64,000 nucleotides of DNA from Desulfoluna butyratoxydans (GTDB lineage Bacteria > Desulfobacterota > Desulfobacteria > Desulfobacterales > Desulfolunaceae): assembly GCF_900699765.1 (NCBI RefSeq), contig NZ_CAADHO010000006.1:401184-465183 (forward strand). The letters run 5' to 3'. Under the pieces are notes generated by a model that made no database searches, was not told where the DNA came from, and worked only from the letters and a program-made list of their open reading frames with translations. Each line of letters starts with the position of its first letter. Position 1 is the first letter of the stretch. The translations under genes and the position numbers were made by a program. This document shows positions 8,518 to 17,083 of the stretch, in pieces.

Positions 8518-9951
8518 TTACTTCTCCGGCAGCAGAAGGCCCAAAAGGGGTGTTGCTGCCAGGGAGCAGAGCATGCCCAGGGTGCCGGCTTCCGGGGAGC
8601 TGGTGCCGGTGGCGTAGAGGCCGATACACAAGGCAAGGGAGAGCAGGGCCGCGGCCATGGCGCCCCTGCCGTGGACCGGGGATCCTTTGACAAAGAGCCC
8701 CCAGATAAAGGGGCCGAGGAAGAGGGAGCCGATGGCGCCCCAGGAGATACCGAGGATGGCCACGATGGTGGCCGGGCGCATCCAGGCCAGGGCCACGGAG
8801 ACCACCACAAAAAAGATGCTGGCCCCGCGCATGAATCGGGTGAGCCCTTTTTCCGTGGCGTCTTGGTTGAGAAACCCCTGGTAGATGTCCTTGACCAGGG
8901 AGGAGCTGGATATCAGCACCAGGGCGGCCAGGGTGCTCATGGAGGCGGAGAGGACCAGAAGGAGCATGAGGACCGACAGGGAGTCGGGGATGATGTTGGC
9001 CAGGAGCTCGGGCATCAGGGCGTCGAAAAGGGGTTTTCCGCCTTTGAAGGCCCCGGGGGTGTTGGCAGGGGTCAGGAAGACGCGGGCCGTGGCTCCGGTG
9101 AAGTAGGCGATGCCGCCGATGAGCAGGGCAAAGAAGGTGGAGGCAACCATCCCCACCTTGATGGCCCGGTCGTCCCGGATGGCGTAGAACTTCTGGACGA
9201 GCTGGGGCATGCAGAAGGGGGCCGCGCTGGTGAGGAAGACCAGGCAGAAGAGGGGCCAGGCACCCGGAGGGCCCACAGGGGCCGTGAGTCTGGGATCGAC
9301 GGCGGCAAGGGAGGCGGTGAGGTTCTCAAAGCCACCCCCTGCCTTGACGGTAAAGCCCAGGAGGGTGAGGACCCCGGCCAGCATGATCATGCCGAAGAGC
9401 ACGTCCAGGGAGGCCATGGCGCGATACCCGCCCATGCTCATGTAAAGGGCGGTGAACCCGCCCATGAGAACCAGGGCCAGGGTGTAGGGCAGCTGGAAGT
9501 TAGACTGAAAGAGGTAGCTCAGCCCCATGAACACCGCCGAGGTGTAGGGGATGAAAAAGACAAAGACGGCGCAGGAGGCCAGGAGCTTGAAGGCCGGGCT
9601 TTTGTAACGGGCCTCGAAGAATTCGGGCATGGTGTGGACGCAGAGCTCTTCGGTCATGCGGCGGATGCGGCTGCCCATGAAGTACCAGACCCCGAAGACC
9701 CCCACAAAGGCGTTGCCCAGGGCGATCCAGAGGCCGGAGTAGCCGAAGCCCCATCCGATTTTCCCGGCAAAGCCGATGAAAAGCACTGCAGAGAAGTAGG
9801 CGGTGGCATAGGTGAAGGCGCTCATCCACGGGCCGATGGCCCGGCCGCCGAGGAAGAAATCCCCGAAGGAACTGTTTTTCTTGAGGTTGATGATGCCCAC
9901 AAAGGCGATGACGGCCGCGTACACGGCGATGACTGCCACTTTGAATCCCAT
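8518..9951 (-). CDS. sodium:solute symporter (SSS family)
   Basis: This 477-residue protein has about 13 hydrophobic helices and the SSS signature regions (NSSFGDFFLGGRAIGPWMSAFTYATAYFSA; GGYRAMASLDVLFGMIMLAG; LVLSASMSTLAALVLISSSSLVKDIY). It is expected to take up an organic solute with Na+. The family relatives (PutP, PanF, YidK) do not allow the substrate to be named from sequence alone. GGGAG lies 8 bases before the start. The gene is not obviously in an operon. Confidence 0.9.
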   Translation of the reverse strand: MGFKVAVIAVYAAVIAFVGIINLKKNSSFGDFFLGGRAIGPWMSAFTYATAYFSAVLFIGFAGKIGWGFGYSGLWIALGNAFVGVFGVWYFMGSRIRRMTEELCVHTMPEFFEARYKSPAFKLLASCAVFVFFIPYTSAVFMGLSYLFQSNFQLPYTLALVLMGGFTALYMSMGGYRAMASLDVLFGMIMLAGVLTLLGFTVKAGGGFENLTASLAAVDPRLTAPVGPPGAWPLFCLVFLTSAAPFCMPQLVQKFYAIRDDRAIKVGMVASTFFALLIGGIAYFTGATARVFLTPANTPGAFKGGKPLFDALMPELLANIIPDSLSVLMLLLVLSASMSTLAALVLISSSSLVKDIYQGFLNQDATEKGLTRFMRGASIFFVVVSVALAWMRPATIVAILGISWGAIGSLFLGPFIWGLFVKGSPVHGRGAMAAALLSLALCIGLYATGTSSPEAGTLGMLCSLAATPLLGLLLPEK

Positions 9952-10459
9952 GGTCGATCTCCCGGAGTCCCTGGTGAAACACTAATAACGGTGTGCGAAC
10001 ACGCTCAATTCGGTCCGGGGATCATATAGAAGGCCGCACTTTTTGGCAACAGGGCCGGAGGATAAAAGCCAGGGCCAACGCATTTAAAAATTCAGTTGCC
10101 TCCGTCGGGTCGCTTTTTGAAAAAAGCTCCGCAAATATTCTCCGGTAAATCCGGTAAAACAGAAAAATAAATATGGACGGTTGCGACGCGCCCATAAAAG
10201 CAAAGCCTGGTTGTCAAACTTTTCTTAAGTTTGCCCTGAGGATAAAAGGGCCGTGCCTGTGCCAACCCTCACATCCCGTGGCCTTTTCTGCATTCGGCTC
10301 TTGGTGGAAACCGCAGGAAAACCCAGGCACGCTCCATTGACAGGCCGCAGCCGATGAGATTTACGCCCTTAGCCCTTAGCCCTTAGCCCTTAGCCCTTAG
10401 CCCTTAGCTCTTAGCCTTTAGCCCTTAGCCCTTAGCCTTTAGCCCTTAGCCTTTAGCCC
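9952..10459. repeat. intergenic repeat region between symporter and proC
   Basis: There is no gene here. The region holds an inverted copy of the GCCTCCGGCGG-family element (about 10096-10235) and, at 10365-10458, thirteen tandem heptamers of the type CCCTTAG with a few variants (CCTTTAG, CTCTTAG). The array runs directly up to the proC stop codon, so unit gain or loss would change the proC 3' end. Confidence 0.85.
10096..10235. repeat. dispersed element, inverted copy of the 43194-43349 element
   Basis: Read on the minus strand, it has the GAAAAGTTTGACAACCAGGC motif early and the GCGGAGCTTTTTTCAAAAAG...CCCGACGGAGGC end late, in the same order as the copy at 43194-43349. The middle differs between the two. 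It is non-coding and MITE-like. Confidence 0.65.
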
Positions 10460-11320
10460 CTATCCTATCTCTTCTTTTAATTCCCGGGACCTTCGTGCCG
10501 CGGCAAGCATCCCTTCCCGAATGCCCTCTGCCACGCCCCGGGCTTTCATTTCGTTGATGGCCGCCTCGGTGGTGCCCCCGGGAGAGGTGACCTTCCGGCG
10601 GAGGTCCTCGGGTTCGTCGTCGCTTGCCAGAAGCAGCTTTGCAGCGCCGTTGATGGTCCCTAAGGCAAGGCGCTTGGCGGCTTCGCCCTCAAAGCCCATC
10701 TCCCTGGCGGTGTTGATCATGGCCTCCACCACGTAGAAGAAGTAGGCGGGCCCGGAGCCGGAGACGGCGGTGACCCCGTCCATCTGGTCTTCGGAGACGC
10801 GCAGCACATCGCCCATGGCCGAAAGGACTTCCTCTGCCAGGTCCATGTCTTCGGCGGAGGCGTGGCGGTTGCCGCAGAGTCCCGACATGCCGGCCAGAAC
10901 CAGGGACGGGGTGTTGGGCATGACGCGCATGATGGGCAGGAGGGCGGCGAAGGCATCGGGGAGGCAGTCATAGAGGGTTTCTTCATAAAAGGAGAGGGGC
11001 AGGCCTGCGGCGATGGTGATGATCTGTTTTCGCTCGCTGACCCGGGTGAGCCCTTTGTCCTGAAGCTCCTTGAGGAGGGACGCCATGCCCTGGGGCTTGA
11101 CGGCCAGGACCACGGTGGTGGCCTGGGCAAAGGTATCTGCGGCCGATGTCGAGGTGTGGACGTTGTACTGGGTCTCCAGGTAGGTGAGTCGGTCCTGCCT
11201 GAGATCGCAGAGGGTGAGCTGCCGGCTCTGCACGTTTCCGGATGAGATCAGGGCGCCCGCCATGGCTTCGGCCATGTTTCCTGCACCGATGAAACCGATG
11301 CGACTGTCAGATGTGCTCAT
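10460..11320 (-). CDS. proC: pyrroline-5-carboxylate reductase
   Basis: This 286-residue enzyme catalyses the NAD(P)H-dependent reduction of 1-pyrroline-5-carboxylate to proline, the last step of proline synthesis in the cytoplasm. The Rossmann motif GFIGAGNMAEAMAGALI is at the N-terminus. The C-terminal dimerisation domain holds the family signature (GVTAVSGSGPAYFFYVVEAM and VTSPGGTTEAAI). The length is normal for the family. AAGGAG is 7 bases upstream of the ATG. The stop codon lies at the edge of a heptamer array. Confidence 0.96.
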   Translation of the reverse strand: MSTSDSRIGFIGAGNMAEAMAGALISSGNVQSRQLTLCDLRQDRLTYLETQYNVHTSTSAADTFAQATTVVLAVKPQGMASLLKELQDKGLTRVSERKQIITIAAGLPLSFYEETLYDCLPDAFAALLPIMRVMPNTPSLVLAGMSGLCGNRHASAEDMDLAEEVLSAMGDVLRVSEDQMDGVTAVSGSGPAYFFYVVEAMINTAREMGFEGEAAKRLALGTINGAAKLLLASDDEPEDLRRKVTSPGGTTEAAINEMKARGVAEGIREGMLAAARRSRELKEEIG

Positions 11321-11439
11321 GGAACTGCTCCTTGAGAAGGGGTTGCTGAAGGTGGAAAGGGGGTAAAATTCCGGGAAAAAACCGATGCTTCACGGCGTGG
11401 ACGGTGGCGGTGGAGCCTGGCGTTTTCGGACAAAATACC

Positions 11440-11467
11440 TTGACTTATCGCCGATATATAACATATT
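11440..11467 (+). promoter_or_regulatory. possible sigma70 promoter for yggT
   Basis: TTGACT (11440-11445) and CATATT (11462-11467) are separated by 16 bp in an AT-rich patch about 90 bp upstream of yggT. The match is moderate, and transcription from here is inferred. Confidence 0.35.
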
Positions 11468-11552
11468 TTTATCAAGATATCTATTCACGCCGACCCCGCC
11501 ATCGGGGTCTTCCCTGTTAGAGGTTTTTTTCGAAAGGTGCTGCCAATAAGCT

Positions 11553-11849
11553 ATGTTTATTTTAGCCAATTTTATCAAAGCCACGGCCGTGGTTCTTGAC
11601 ATGGCCCTGACCCTTTACCTGTTTATCGTGATCGCCCGCGCTGTCCTGTCCTGGGTCAACCCGGATCCATACAACGCCATCGTTCGCTTTATCCATAACG
11701 CCACCGAACCGGTCCTCTACCGCGTTCGTTCGAAGATTCCGTATCTGGGCGGGATCGACCTTTCTCCCCTGGTGGTGATCGCCGCGATTTATTTCTTGAG
11801 AATTTTTTTGGTGGATTCCTTGTATCATCTGGCACGAGGCATGATGTAG
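11553..11849 (+). CDS. YggT family membrane protein
   Basis: This 98-residue protein has two hydrophobic segments (about residues 5-30 and 68-92) around the conserved YggT core (ARAVLSWVNPDPYNAIVRFIHNATEPVL, with R-x-I/V-P after it). The family is linked to cell division and osmotic adaptation and often neighbours proC; here proC is divergent, 230 bp away. It is one complete YggT unit. The ribosome site is weak (AAAGGTG). Confidence 0.88.
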   Translation: MFILANFIKATAVVLDMALTLYLFIVIARAVLSWVNPDPYNAIVRFIHNATEPVLYRVRSKIPYLGGIDLSPLVVIAAIYFLRIFLVDSLYHLARGMM

Positions 11850-11962
11850 AACCCCCCTGGCTAGTAGCCGCATTTTTATTTTAGCGTCTCTCAACGGGCG
11901 GTGGGTATCAAAGGGGCCCCGGCGGTATGACGTGGATTTGACACAATCAGGAGTGATTATCC

Positions 11963-13045
11963 ATGGCAAAAATCGATGCGTTCTTTAAGCTGATGCACGA
12001 TCAGGGTGCGTCCGACCTGCACCTTGCGGCGGGCCAGCCTCCGGCCCTGCGAATTAATGGCGAAATCGAGCGGGTCAAGTACAAGGTGCTGGACAACAAC
12101 ACCCTGAAGGGGATGATCTATGAGATCGCCCCGGAGAGCAAGATCAAGGTGTTTGAAGAGACGGGCGACGTGGATTTCGGCTATGAAATCCCCGGCCTTG
12201 CCCGTTACAGGGCCAACTTTTTCATGCAGCGAAACGGGGTCGGGGCTGTGTTCCGGGAGATTCCCAGCCAGATCATGACCGCCGAGCAGCTGGGGCTTCC
12301 CTCGGTGATCTCCCGCCTGGCTACCCTGCCGAGGGGGCTGGTACTCGTCACCGGGCCCACGGGCAGCGGCAAGTCCACCACCCTGGCCGCCATTCTGGAT
12401 GTGGCCAACCGCATGCGCCAGGACCACATCATCACCATCGAAGACCCCATCGAATTTGTCCACCAGAGCAAGGGGTGCCTCATCAACCACCGCGAGGTGG
12501 GCAACCACACCCAGAGCTTCAGCGCCGCGCTCAGGGGGGCCCTGAGGGAGGACCCGGACATCATCCTCGTGGGCGAATTGCGGGACCTGGAGACCATCAG
12601 CCTGGCCATTGAGGCGGCCTCCACGGGCCACCTGGTCCTGGCCACCCTGCACACCTCCAGCGCCCCCAAAACCGTGGACCGTCTGGTGGAGGTCTTCCCT
12701 GCCAACCAGCAGGCCCAGGTGCGCTCCACCCTGTCCGACAGCATCCGCGCGGTGGTGGCCCAGACCCTGTTCCGGCGTACCGACCGCAAGGGCCGCTGCG
12801 TGGCCCTTGAGATCATGATCGCCACCCCGGCAGTTCGGAACCTCATCCGGGAGGGCAAGACCCACCAGATCCCCTCGGCCATCCAGGTGGGGCAGAAGTT
12901 CGGGATGCAGCTCCTGGACGACTCCATCATGGAGCTTTACAACAAGGGCATGATCAGCTCCGAAGAGGCCTACAGCAAGTCCTACGACAAGCAGCGGTTC
13001 AGGCCGCTTCTTGCAGGGGCGCCGGATGATTTCACCGACGGTTGA
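11963..13045 (+). CDS. pilT: PilT-type twitching motility ATPase
   Basis: This 360-residue hexameric retraction ATPase powers disassembly of type IV pili. It has an N-terminal PAS-like PilT domain (ASDLHLAAGQPPALRINGE), Walker A GPTGSGKST (131-139), Asp box ITIEDPIE, Walker B ILVGELRD (about 201-208) and His box TGHLVLATLHT (221-231). All catalytic motifs are intact. Length matches PilT (about 345). CAGGAG lies 9 bases before the ATG. It is followed after 127 bp by a PilU-like paralogue. Confidence 0.94.
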   Translation: MAKIDAFFKLMHDQGASDLHLAAGQPPALRINGEIERVKYKVLDNNTLKGMIYEIAPESKIKVFEETGDVDFGYEIPGLARYRANFFMQRNGVGAVFREIPSQIMTAEQLGLPSVISRLATLPRGLVLVTGPTGSGKSTTLAAILDVANRMRQDHIITIEDPIEFVHQSKGCLINHREVGNHTQSFSAALRGALREDPDIILVGELRDLETISLAIEAASTGHLVLATLHTSSAPKTVDRLVEVFPANQQAQVRSTLSDSIRAVVAQTLFRRTDRKGRCVALEIMIATPAVRNLIREGKTHQIPSAIQVGQKFGMQLLDDSIMELYNKGMISSEEAYSKSYDKQRFRPLLAGAPDDFTDG

Positions 13046-13172
13046 CCATGGGAGTCCATGCGATCGCCGAAGGCGTTTCCTTGCGTGGCTTTGTTGCCTC
13101 CGCCGCTTTGCGTACGGGTGGTGGAGGCTCGGGCCGTCGCTTTCCAAGGCCATCATCTATAGAGGGTAGGAT

Positions 13173-14342
13173 ATGAGAAAACAGGAGATGGACTACATCC
13201 TTTCGCGGATGCTCGATTCTCACAACAACGTCTCGGACCTCAACCTGACCGTGGGGCGTCCCCTGCAGGTGGAGAGTTCGGGCAAGCTGCTCAAGGTGGA
13301 CCTGGAGCCGGACATCAAGGAGCTCACCCCGTTTCAGACCGAGCAGATCGCCATGAACCTCATCGGGCAGGACCGTCGCTTGACCGAGGTCCTTATTCGA
13401 ACAGGCTCATGCGACCTTTCGTACAGCCTCCCGGGCAAGGCCCGTTTCAGGGTCAATATTTTTTCCCAGTCGGGCAACTATTCCATTGTGCTGCGTCGCC
13501 TGGAAACCACGGTCCCTTCGGTGAAGGAGCTGAACCTGCCCAAGGCGTTTTACGAGATCCCCAAGCTTTTAAACGGCATCGTTTTTGTAACCGGGGCCAC
13601 GGGTACGGGCAAGACCACCTCCCTTGCCGCCGTGCTTTCGGAGATCAACGCCACGCGGCCTGTGCACGTCATCACCCTTGAGGACCCCATCGAATACCAG
13701 CACGCCCATAAGATGGCCACCTTCAACCAGAGGGAGCTGGGCAGCGATTTCGAAAACTTTGCAAGCGGCCTGAGGGCGGCGCTTCGCCAGGCGCCCAAGG
13801 TGGTCCTTGTGGGGGAAATGCGGGACAAAGAGACCGTGGAGATCGGGTTGCGGGCGGCCGAGACCGGCCACCTCGTGCTCACCACCCTGCACACCAACAA
13901 CGCCGGTGCCACCATCAACCGTATCCTGGGGATGTTCGAGTCCGAGGAGGAGAAGCAGCTTCGTTTGAGGCTTGCCGATTCGGTGCGCTGGATCATCTGC
14001 CAGCGCCTTTTGCCCAAGGTGGGCGGCGGCCGGGTGGCAGCCTTCGAGATCCTGGGCACAAGCCTCCGGGTCAAGGACCTGATCTTAAACGGCGAGTCCG
14101 ACGGCAAGACCTACGACGACGTCATGGAGCAGGGCAAGCACTTCGGGATGTCCACCTTCGACAATTACATTGTCCAGCTGTATGAGCAGGGCCTGATCAC
14201 CCAGGAGACCGCCATGGTCTACGCCAGCCACAAGGCGGTGGTGGGACGCGGCATCGATTCCGTCAAGAGCGCCCGGGGTGAAAAAACCACCGACATCGAC
14301 TCCCTTGAGATCGATCACGGGTACAAAGAGAAAATGAAGTGA
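13173..14342 (+). CDS. PilT/PilU-like retraction ATPase paralogue
   Basis: This 389-residue protein has the same fold as its upstream neighbour: N-terminal domain with VSDLNLTVGRPLQVESSGK, Walker A GATGTGKTT (141-149), Asp box ITLEDPIE, Walker B VLVGEMRD and His box TGHLVLTTLHTNN. The segment before Walker B is APKVV where PilT has DPDII, and the C-terminus is about 30 residues longer and charged. It probably assists the main PilT, as PilU does. It likely forms a transcription unit with the downstream receiver protein (19-bp gap). Confidence 0.88.
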   Translation: MRKQEMDYILSRMLDSHNNVSDLNLTVGRPLQVESSGKLLKVDLEPDIKELTPFQTEQIAMNLIGQDRRLTEVLIRTGSCDLSYSLPGKARFRVNIFSQSGNYSIVLRRLETTVPSVKELNLPKAFYEIPKLLNGIVFVTGATGTGKTTSLAAVLSEINATRPVHVITLEDPIEYQHAHKMATFNQRELGSDFENFASGLRAALRQAPKVVLVGEMRDKETVEIGLRAAETGHLVLTTLHTNNAGATINRILGMFESEEEKQLRLRLADSVRWIICQRLLPKVGGGRVAAFEILGTSLRVKDLILNGESDGKTYDDVMEQGKHFGMSTFDNYIVQLYEQGLITQETAMVYASHKAVVGRGIDSVKSARGEKTTDIDSLEIDHGYKEKMK

Positions 14343-14361
14343 GGCGTTCCGGGAGGCGAGC

Positions 14362-15030
14362 ATGAACATCACGTGTGAAAAGTGCGGCGGCAAATTCAAT
14401 TTCCCCGATGACAAGGTCCCGGAAGACCGGACCCTGACCCTGAGCTGCCCCAGGTGCGGAAACAAGTTGTCTGTGGGGCCCCGTGGGGGCACGCCCGCGG
14501 GCACTGCCATGGGGTTTGAAGAAGATGACGAGCGAAAGCCCGCCATCCGTTTTGACGAAAAAGAAGCGGACAGCTACGACGACGATGAGCGGCCCTTTGA
14601 CTTCATGGAGGAGGACGGGCTCACGGCCATTGTCTGCGTCAAGGATGAGGAGAGGCGTGAGAAGGTGCGCATTGCCCTGGACCTTCTGGAGTACAGCGTG
14701 ACCCAGGCCTCGGATACCCGGGATGCTTTGAAGAGCATGCGGTACCACAGCTACGACGTGGTGGTGCTGGATGCCATGTTCGACACCCGGAACCCGGACG
14801 TTAACGGCGTGATGATCTACCTGAACCGCCAGCCCATGGTGACGCGGCGTCACATGACGGTGTTCCTGATGTCCGACACCCATCGCACCCGCGATGAGAT
14901 GGTGGGGTTCCATAAGAGCGTGAACATGGTGGTGAACAACCGGGATATCGATAAAATCGACATGATTCTGCAGAAAGGGGTAAGGGAAAATACCCTTTTT
15001 TATCGGATTTACAACGAATTTTCAAGGTAG
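14362..15030 (+). CDS. zinc-ribbon protein with degenerate receiver-like domain
   Basis: This 222-residue protein begins with an MJ0042-type zinc ribbon (CEKCGGKF ... CPRCGNKL), then an acidic linker (about 50-85), then a CheY-like alpha/beta domain (about 90-222; TAIVCVKDEERREKVRIALDLL, VVVLDAMFD). One possible phospho-acceptor Asp is present, but the acidic pair and the conserved Lys are not clear, so phosphorylation is doubtful. Position after two retraction ATPases suggests a role in pilus control. GGGAGG lies 5 bases before the ATG. Confidence 0.75.
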   Translation: MNITCEKCGGKFNFPDDKVPEDRTLTLSCPRCGNKLSVGPRGGTPAGTAMGFEEDDERKPAIRFDEKEADSYDDDERPFDFMEEDGLTAIVCVKDEERREKVRIALDLLEYSVTQASDTRDALKSMRYHSYDVVVLDAMFDTRNPDVNGVMIYLNRQPMVTRRHMTVFLMSDTHRTRDEMVGFHKSVNMVVNNRDIDKIDMILQKGVRENTLFYRIYNEFSR

Positions 15031-15035
15031 GTGAT

Positions 15036-15203
15036 ATGGCTCCGCGCAAACCCGGAACGCCGTATACCTGCGGCGATTACCGCCAGGAGATGGTGCTTCT
15101 GGGGCTGAAAAAACGCCTGGCTCAAGGCGAATGTGCCCCGGAAGAGAAGAAGGAGCTGGAAGAGGAGATCGCACGGCTGGAAAAGGAGATGGGCATGGAC
15201 TGA
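15036..15203 (+). CDS. small charged protein of unknown function
   Basis: This 55-residue ORF starts 5 bp after the receiver gene with an AAGGTAGGTG ribosome site. It reads MAPRKPGTPYTCGDYRQEMV at the start and ends in a Glu/Lys-rich predicted helix (EEKKELEEEIARLEKEMG). Spacing, codon use like its neighbours and the terminator just after it support a real gene. No function is recognised. Confidence 0.65.
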   Translation: MAPRKPGTPYTCGDYRQEMVLLGLKKRLAQGECAPEEKKELEEEIARLEKEMGMD

Positions 15204-15245
15204 CCGTACCGTGCCTGAGGTTATGTTGCAGAGAAGAGATCAAGG

Positions 15246-15287
15246 CGCCGCCCCGGGGAGAGTCCTCCCGGGGGCGGCGTTTTTTTG
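15246..15287 (+). terminator. intrinsic terminator after the pilT operon
   Basis: A GC-rich stem (CGCCGCCCC / GGGGCGGCG) is followed by TTTTTTT. It ends the yggT/pilT-side transcription unit and lies just before the convergent gene at 15297. Confidence 0.88.
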
Positions 15288-15296
15288 TGATGCCTT

Positions 15297-15884
15297 TTAC
15301 TCTTTGAGGACCAGGTCGATGCACATGACCGCTGCCAGGATCAGCTTGCGGGAGATGTGGCCTTGGGGAACCGAGTCCGAGATCTCAAGCATGTAGTTAT
15401 CGGCGCTGGTGAAGAGCTCTTTGCCGATGCCCGCCCATTTTTTGCTGACATGGGCCAGCTGCCTGTCTTCCATGAGAAAACGGAAATCCCAGCCGGTCCA
15501 TTTCCCCTTGAGGGTACAGACGGTTTCATCCTTGGCATCCAGCACGTTGAAGGCCCCGCCGATGGAGAGGAACTTCTGCTTGAACCCGCCGATCATCTCA
15601 TCGTTTTCATCAAAGACCGTTACCTTGGACAAAAAGAAGGAGACCCCCCGGGAGACTCGGATGAGCTGGTTTCCTTCGGTGTCCCGGATGATGATGTTAA
15701 AGGGGGTCATGGTCTTGTATTTGGTGAATCGGAACATTTTGGTGAAAAAGCCCAGTCCCTCTTCCCTGCACTCCATCCAGGTGTCGCCGTTTTCGGGGTC
15801 GAAGATATCAAAGTTGCTTGCGGCCTTGAACATGCCTACATGCTCTTTGACAAAAAACAGGTTGTTGCTCAGTACGTCGGCCAT
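15297..15884 (-). CDS. phospholipid scramblase / LURP-one-related protein
   Basis: This 195-residue soluble-looking protein resembles the scramblase/Tubby-like LURP-one fold: short beta-strands with FDIFDPENGDTWMECREE, ESxxLxxRKFFSK-like FFTKMFRFTKYKTMTPF, and a hydrophobic C-terminal helix (ISRKLILAAVMCIDLVLKE). Bacterial members have no proven function; lipid binding is possible. The fold assignment rests on pattern only. Confidence 0.65.
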   Translation of the reverse strand: MADVLSNNLFFVKEHVGMFKAASNFDIFDPENGDTWMECREEGLGFFTKMFRFTKYKTMTPFNIIIRDTEGNQLIRVSRGVSFFLSKVTVFDENDEMIGGFKQKFLSIGGAFNVLDAKDETVCTLKGKWTGWDFRFLMEDRQLAHVSKKWAGIGKELFTSADNYMLEISDSVPQGHISRKLILAAVMCIDLVLKE

Positions 15885-16110
15885 GGTCTTTCCTTCCGTG
15901 TATGGTTTGTTTCTATGGATCGGTTGGTTTAGGCGGGGTGCTTTTTAAAAAAGCTCCGCAGAAATTTTCGGGGGTTATCCCGTTTCAGGTGAGCAGCCCC
16001 TGCGGGGCTGAATCAATACGGTTTGCTTTGGTTTTCCGGGGACAAGGGGCGGCCGAAAGGGGCTCTTTCGGCCGATAGGGTATGGCGGGGAGGCGCTGCG
16101 CTTCCCCGGG
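15885..16110. other. intergenic spacer with partial repeat
   Basis: The sequence around 15930-15975 (GCTTTTTAAAAAAGCTCCGC) matches the end of the dispersed elements at 10096 and 43349, followed by a short CAGCCCC/GGGGCTG hairpin near 15990. It looks like a truncated copy. No gene is seen. Confidence 0.5.
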
Positions 16111-16878
16111 TTAAAGGCGTTCGCTGATGATGCGGAGGCCCTCCAGGGTGAGCTCGGGCTCAACGGACTCAATGGTGGAGGAGACGTGGCTGATGAGGGT
16201 GGCAAGGCCGCCTGTGGCGATGACCTTGGGCGTGCAGCCCAGCTCCTTTTTGATGCGCTCCACCATGCCGTCCACAAGGCCTGCGTATCCGAAAATAATG
16301 CCGGACTTCATGCTTTCTGCGGTGTCCAGGCCGATGACCCGTTCGGGCGGGGAGCAGATCTCCACGCGGGGCAGCTTGGAGGCGTTGGCAAACAGGGCCT
16401 CGGAGGCGATCATGACGCCCGGAGAGATGGCGCCTCCCATGTATTCCCCTTTGGGGGAGATGATGTCAAAGGTCGTGGCCGTGCCGAAGTCGATGGCGAT
16501 GATGGCGCAGCTGTATTTCTCGTAGGCGGCGATGGCGTTGACGATGCGGTCGGCACCCACCTCGGCCGGGTTCCGGTAGAGGACGGGCATGAGGTCTTTG
16601 GTGGTTTCGTTGTCCACCCAGATGGGGGCGTGGCCGAGGTACTTGGTGCAGAAGGTCTGGAGGATGTCCTTGACGCGGGGAACCACACTGGAGATGACGG
16701 TCTTTCGGATGCTTTGGGGATTGATGTCCCGCTCCTTGAACAGGCCGTTGACCAGCAGGTTGAATTCGTCCTCCGTCATGTTTTTCTGGGAGCGGATTCG
16801 CCAGTCGTGGATCAGCGTTTTGCCCTCAAAGAGGCCCATCACCGTGTTGGTGTTTCCCACATCGATAACCAGTACCAT
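16111..16878 (-). CDS. coaX: type III pantothenate kinase
   Basis: This 255-residue enzyme phosphorylates pantothenate, the first committed step of coenzyme A synthesis. It belongs to the ASKHA fold: DVGNTNTVMGL phosphate-binding motif at 6-16, conserved PAEVGADRIVNA, IDFGTATTFDII and GGAISPGV. The length is typical of CoaX. Its use instead of CoaA is common in Desulfobacterota. It is downstream of the ybbR gene on the same strand, about 205 bp apart. Confidence 0.96.
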   Translation of the reverse strand: MVLVIDVGNTNTVMGLFEGKTLIHDWRIRSQKNMTEDEFNLLVNGLFKERDINPQSIRKTVISSVVPRVKDILQTFCTKYLGHAPIWVDNETTKDLMPVLYRNPAEVGADRIVNAIAAYEKYSCAIIAIDFGTATTFDIISPKGEYMGGAISPGVMIASEALFANASKLPRVEICSPPERVIGLDTAESMKSGIIFGYAGLVDGMVERIKKELGCTPKVIATGGLATLISHVSSTIESVEPELTLEGLRIISERL

Positions 16879-17083
16879 AGTCTCCTCATCATGGCGGCTT
16901 TAGGGCCCTTGGGGCGCAAGCCGCCGCTGCCGTTTCTTTCTATCGTCGTTTCTCAAGGGACGGCAAGGGCGAGGGGCCCGTCTGCCGGAACATACAAACC
17001 CCGGCATCCTACCCCATTTGACGGGCCCCGGCAACACTTCTGCGCAAAGGTTGCGGGCTTTCGTGGTGGCAGTGGGCCGGGAG

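Noticed and set aside
8671..10029. Long plus-strand frame opposite the SSS symporter
   Set aside because: Composition is Gly/Glu/His-rich from the reverse of a membrane protein gene; no start signal. The same applies to 27786-29609 and 19671-20948.
10365..10458. CRISPR array
   Set aside because: Units are 7 bp with no spacers; it is a simple tandem repeat. The same holds for the arrays at 61478 and 63884.
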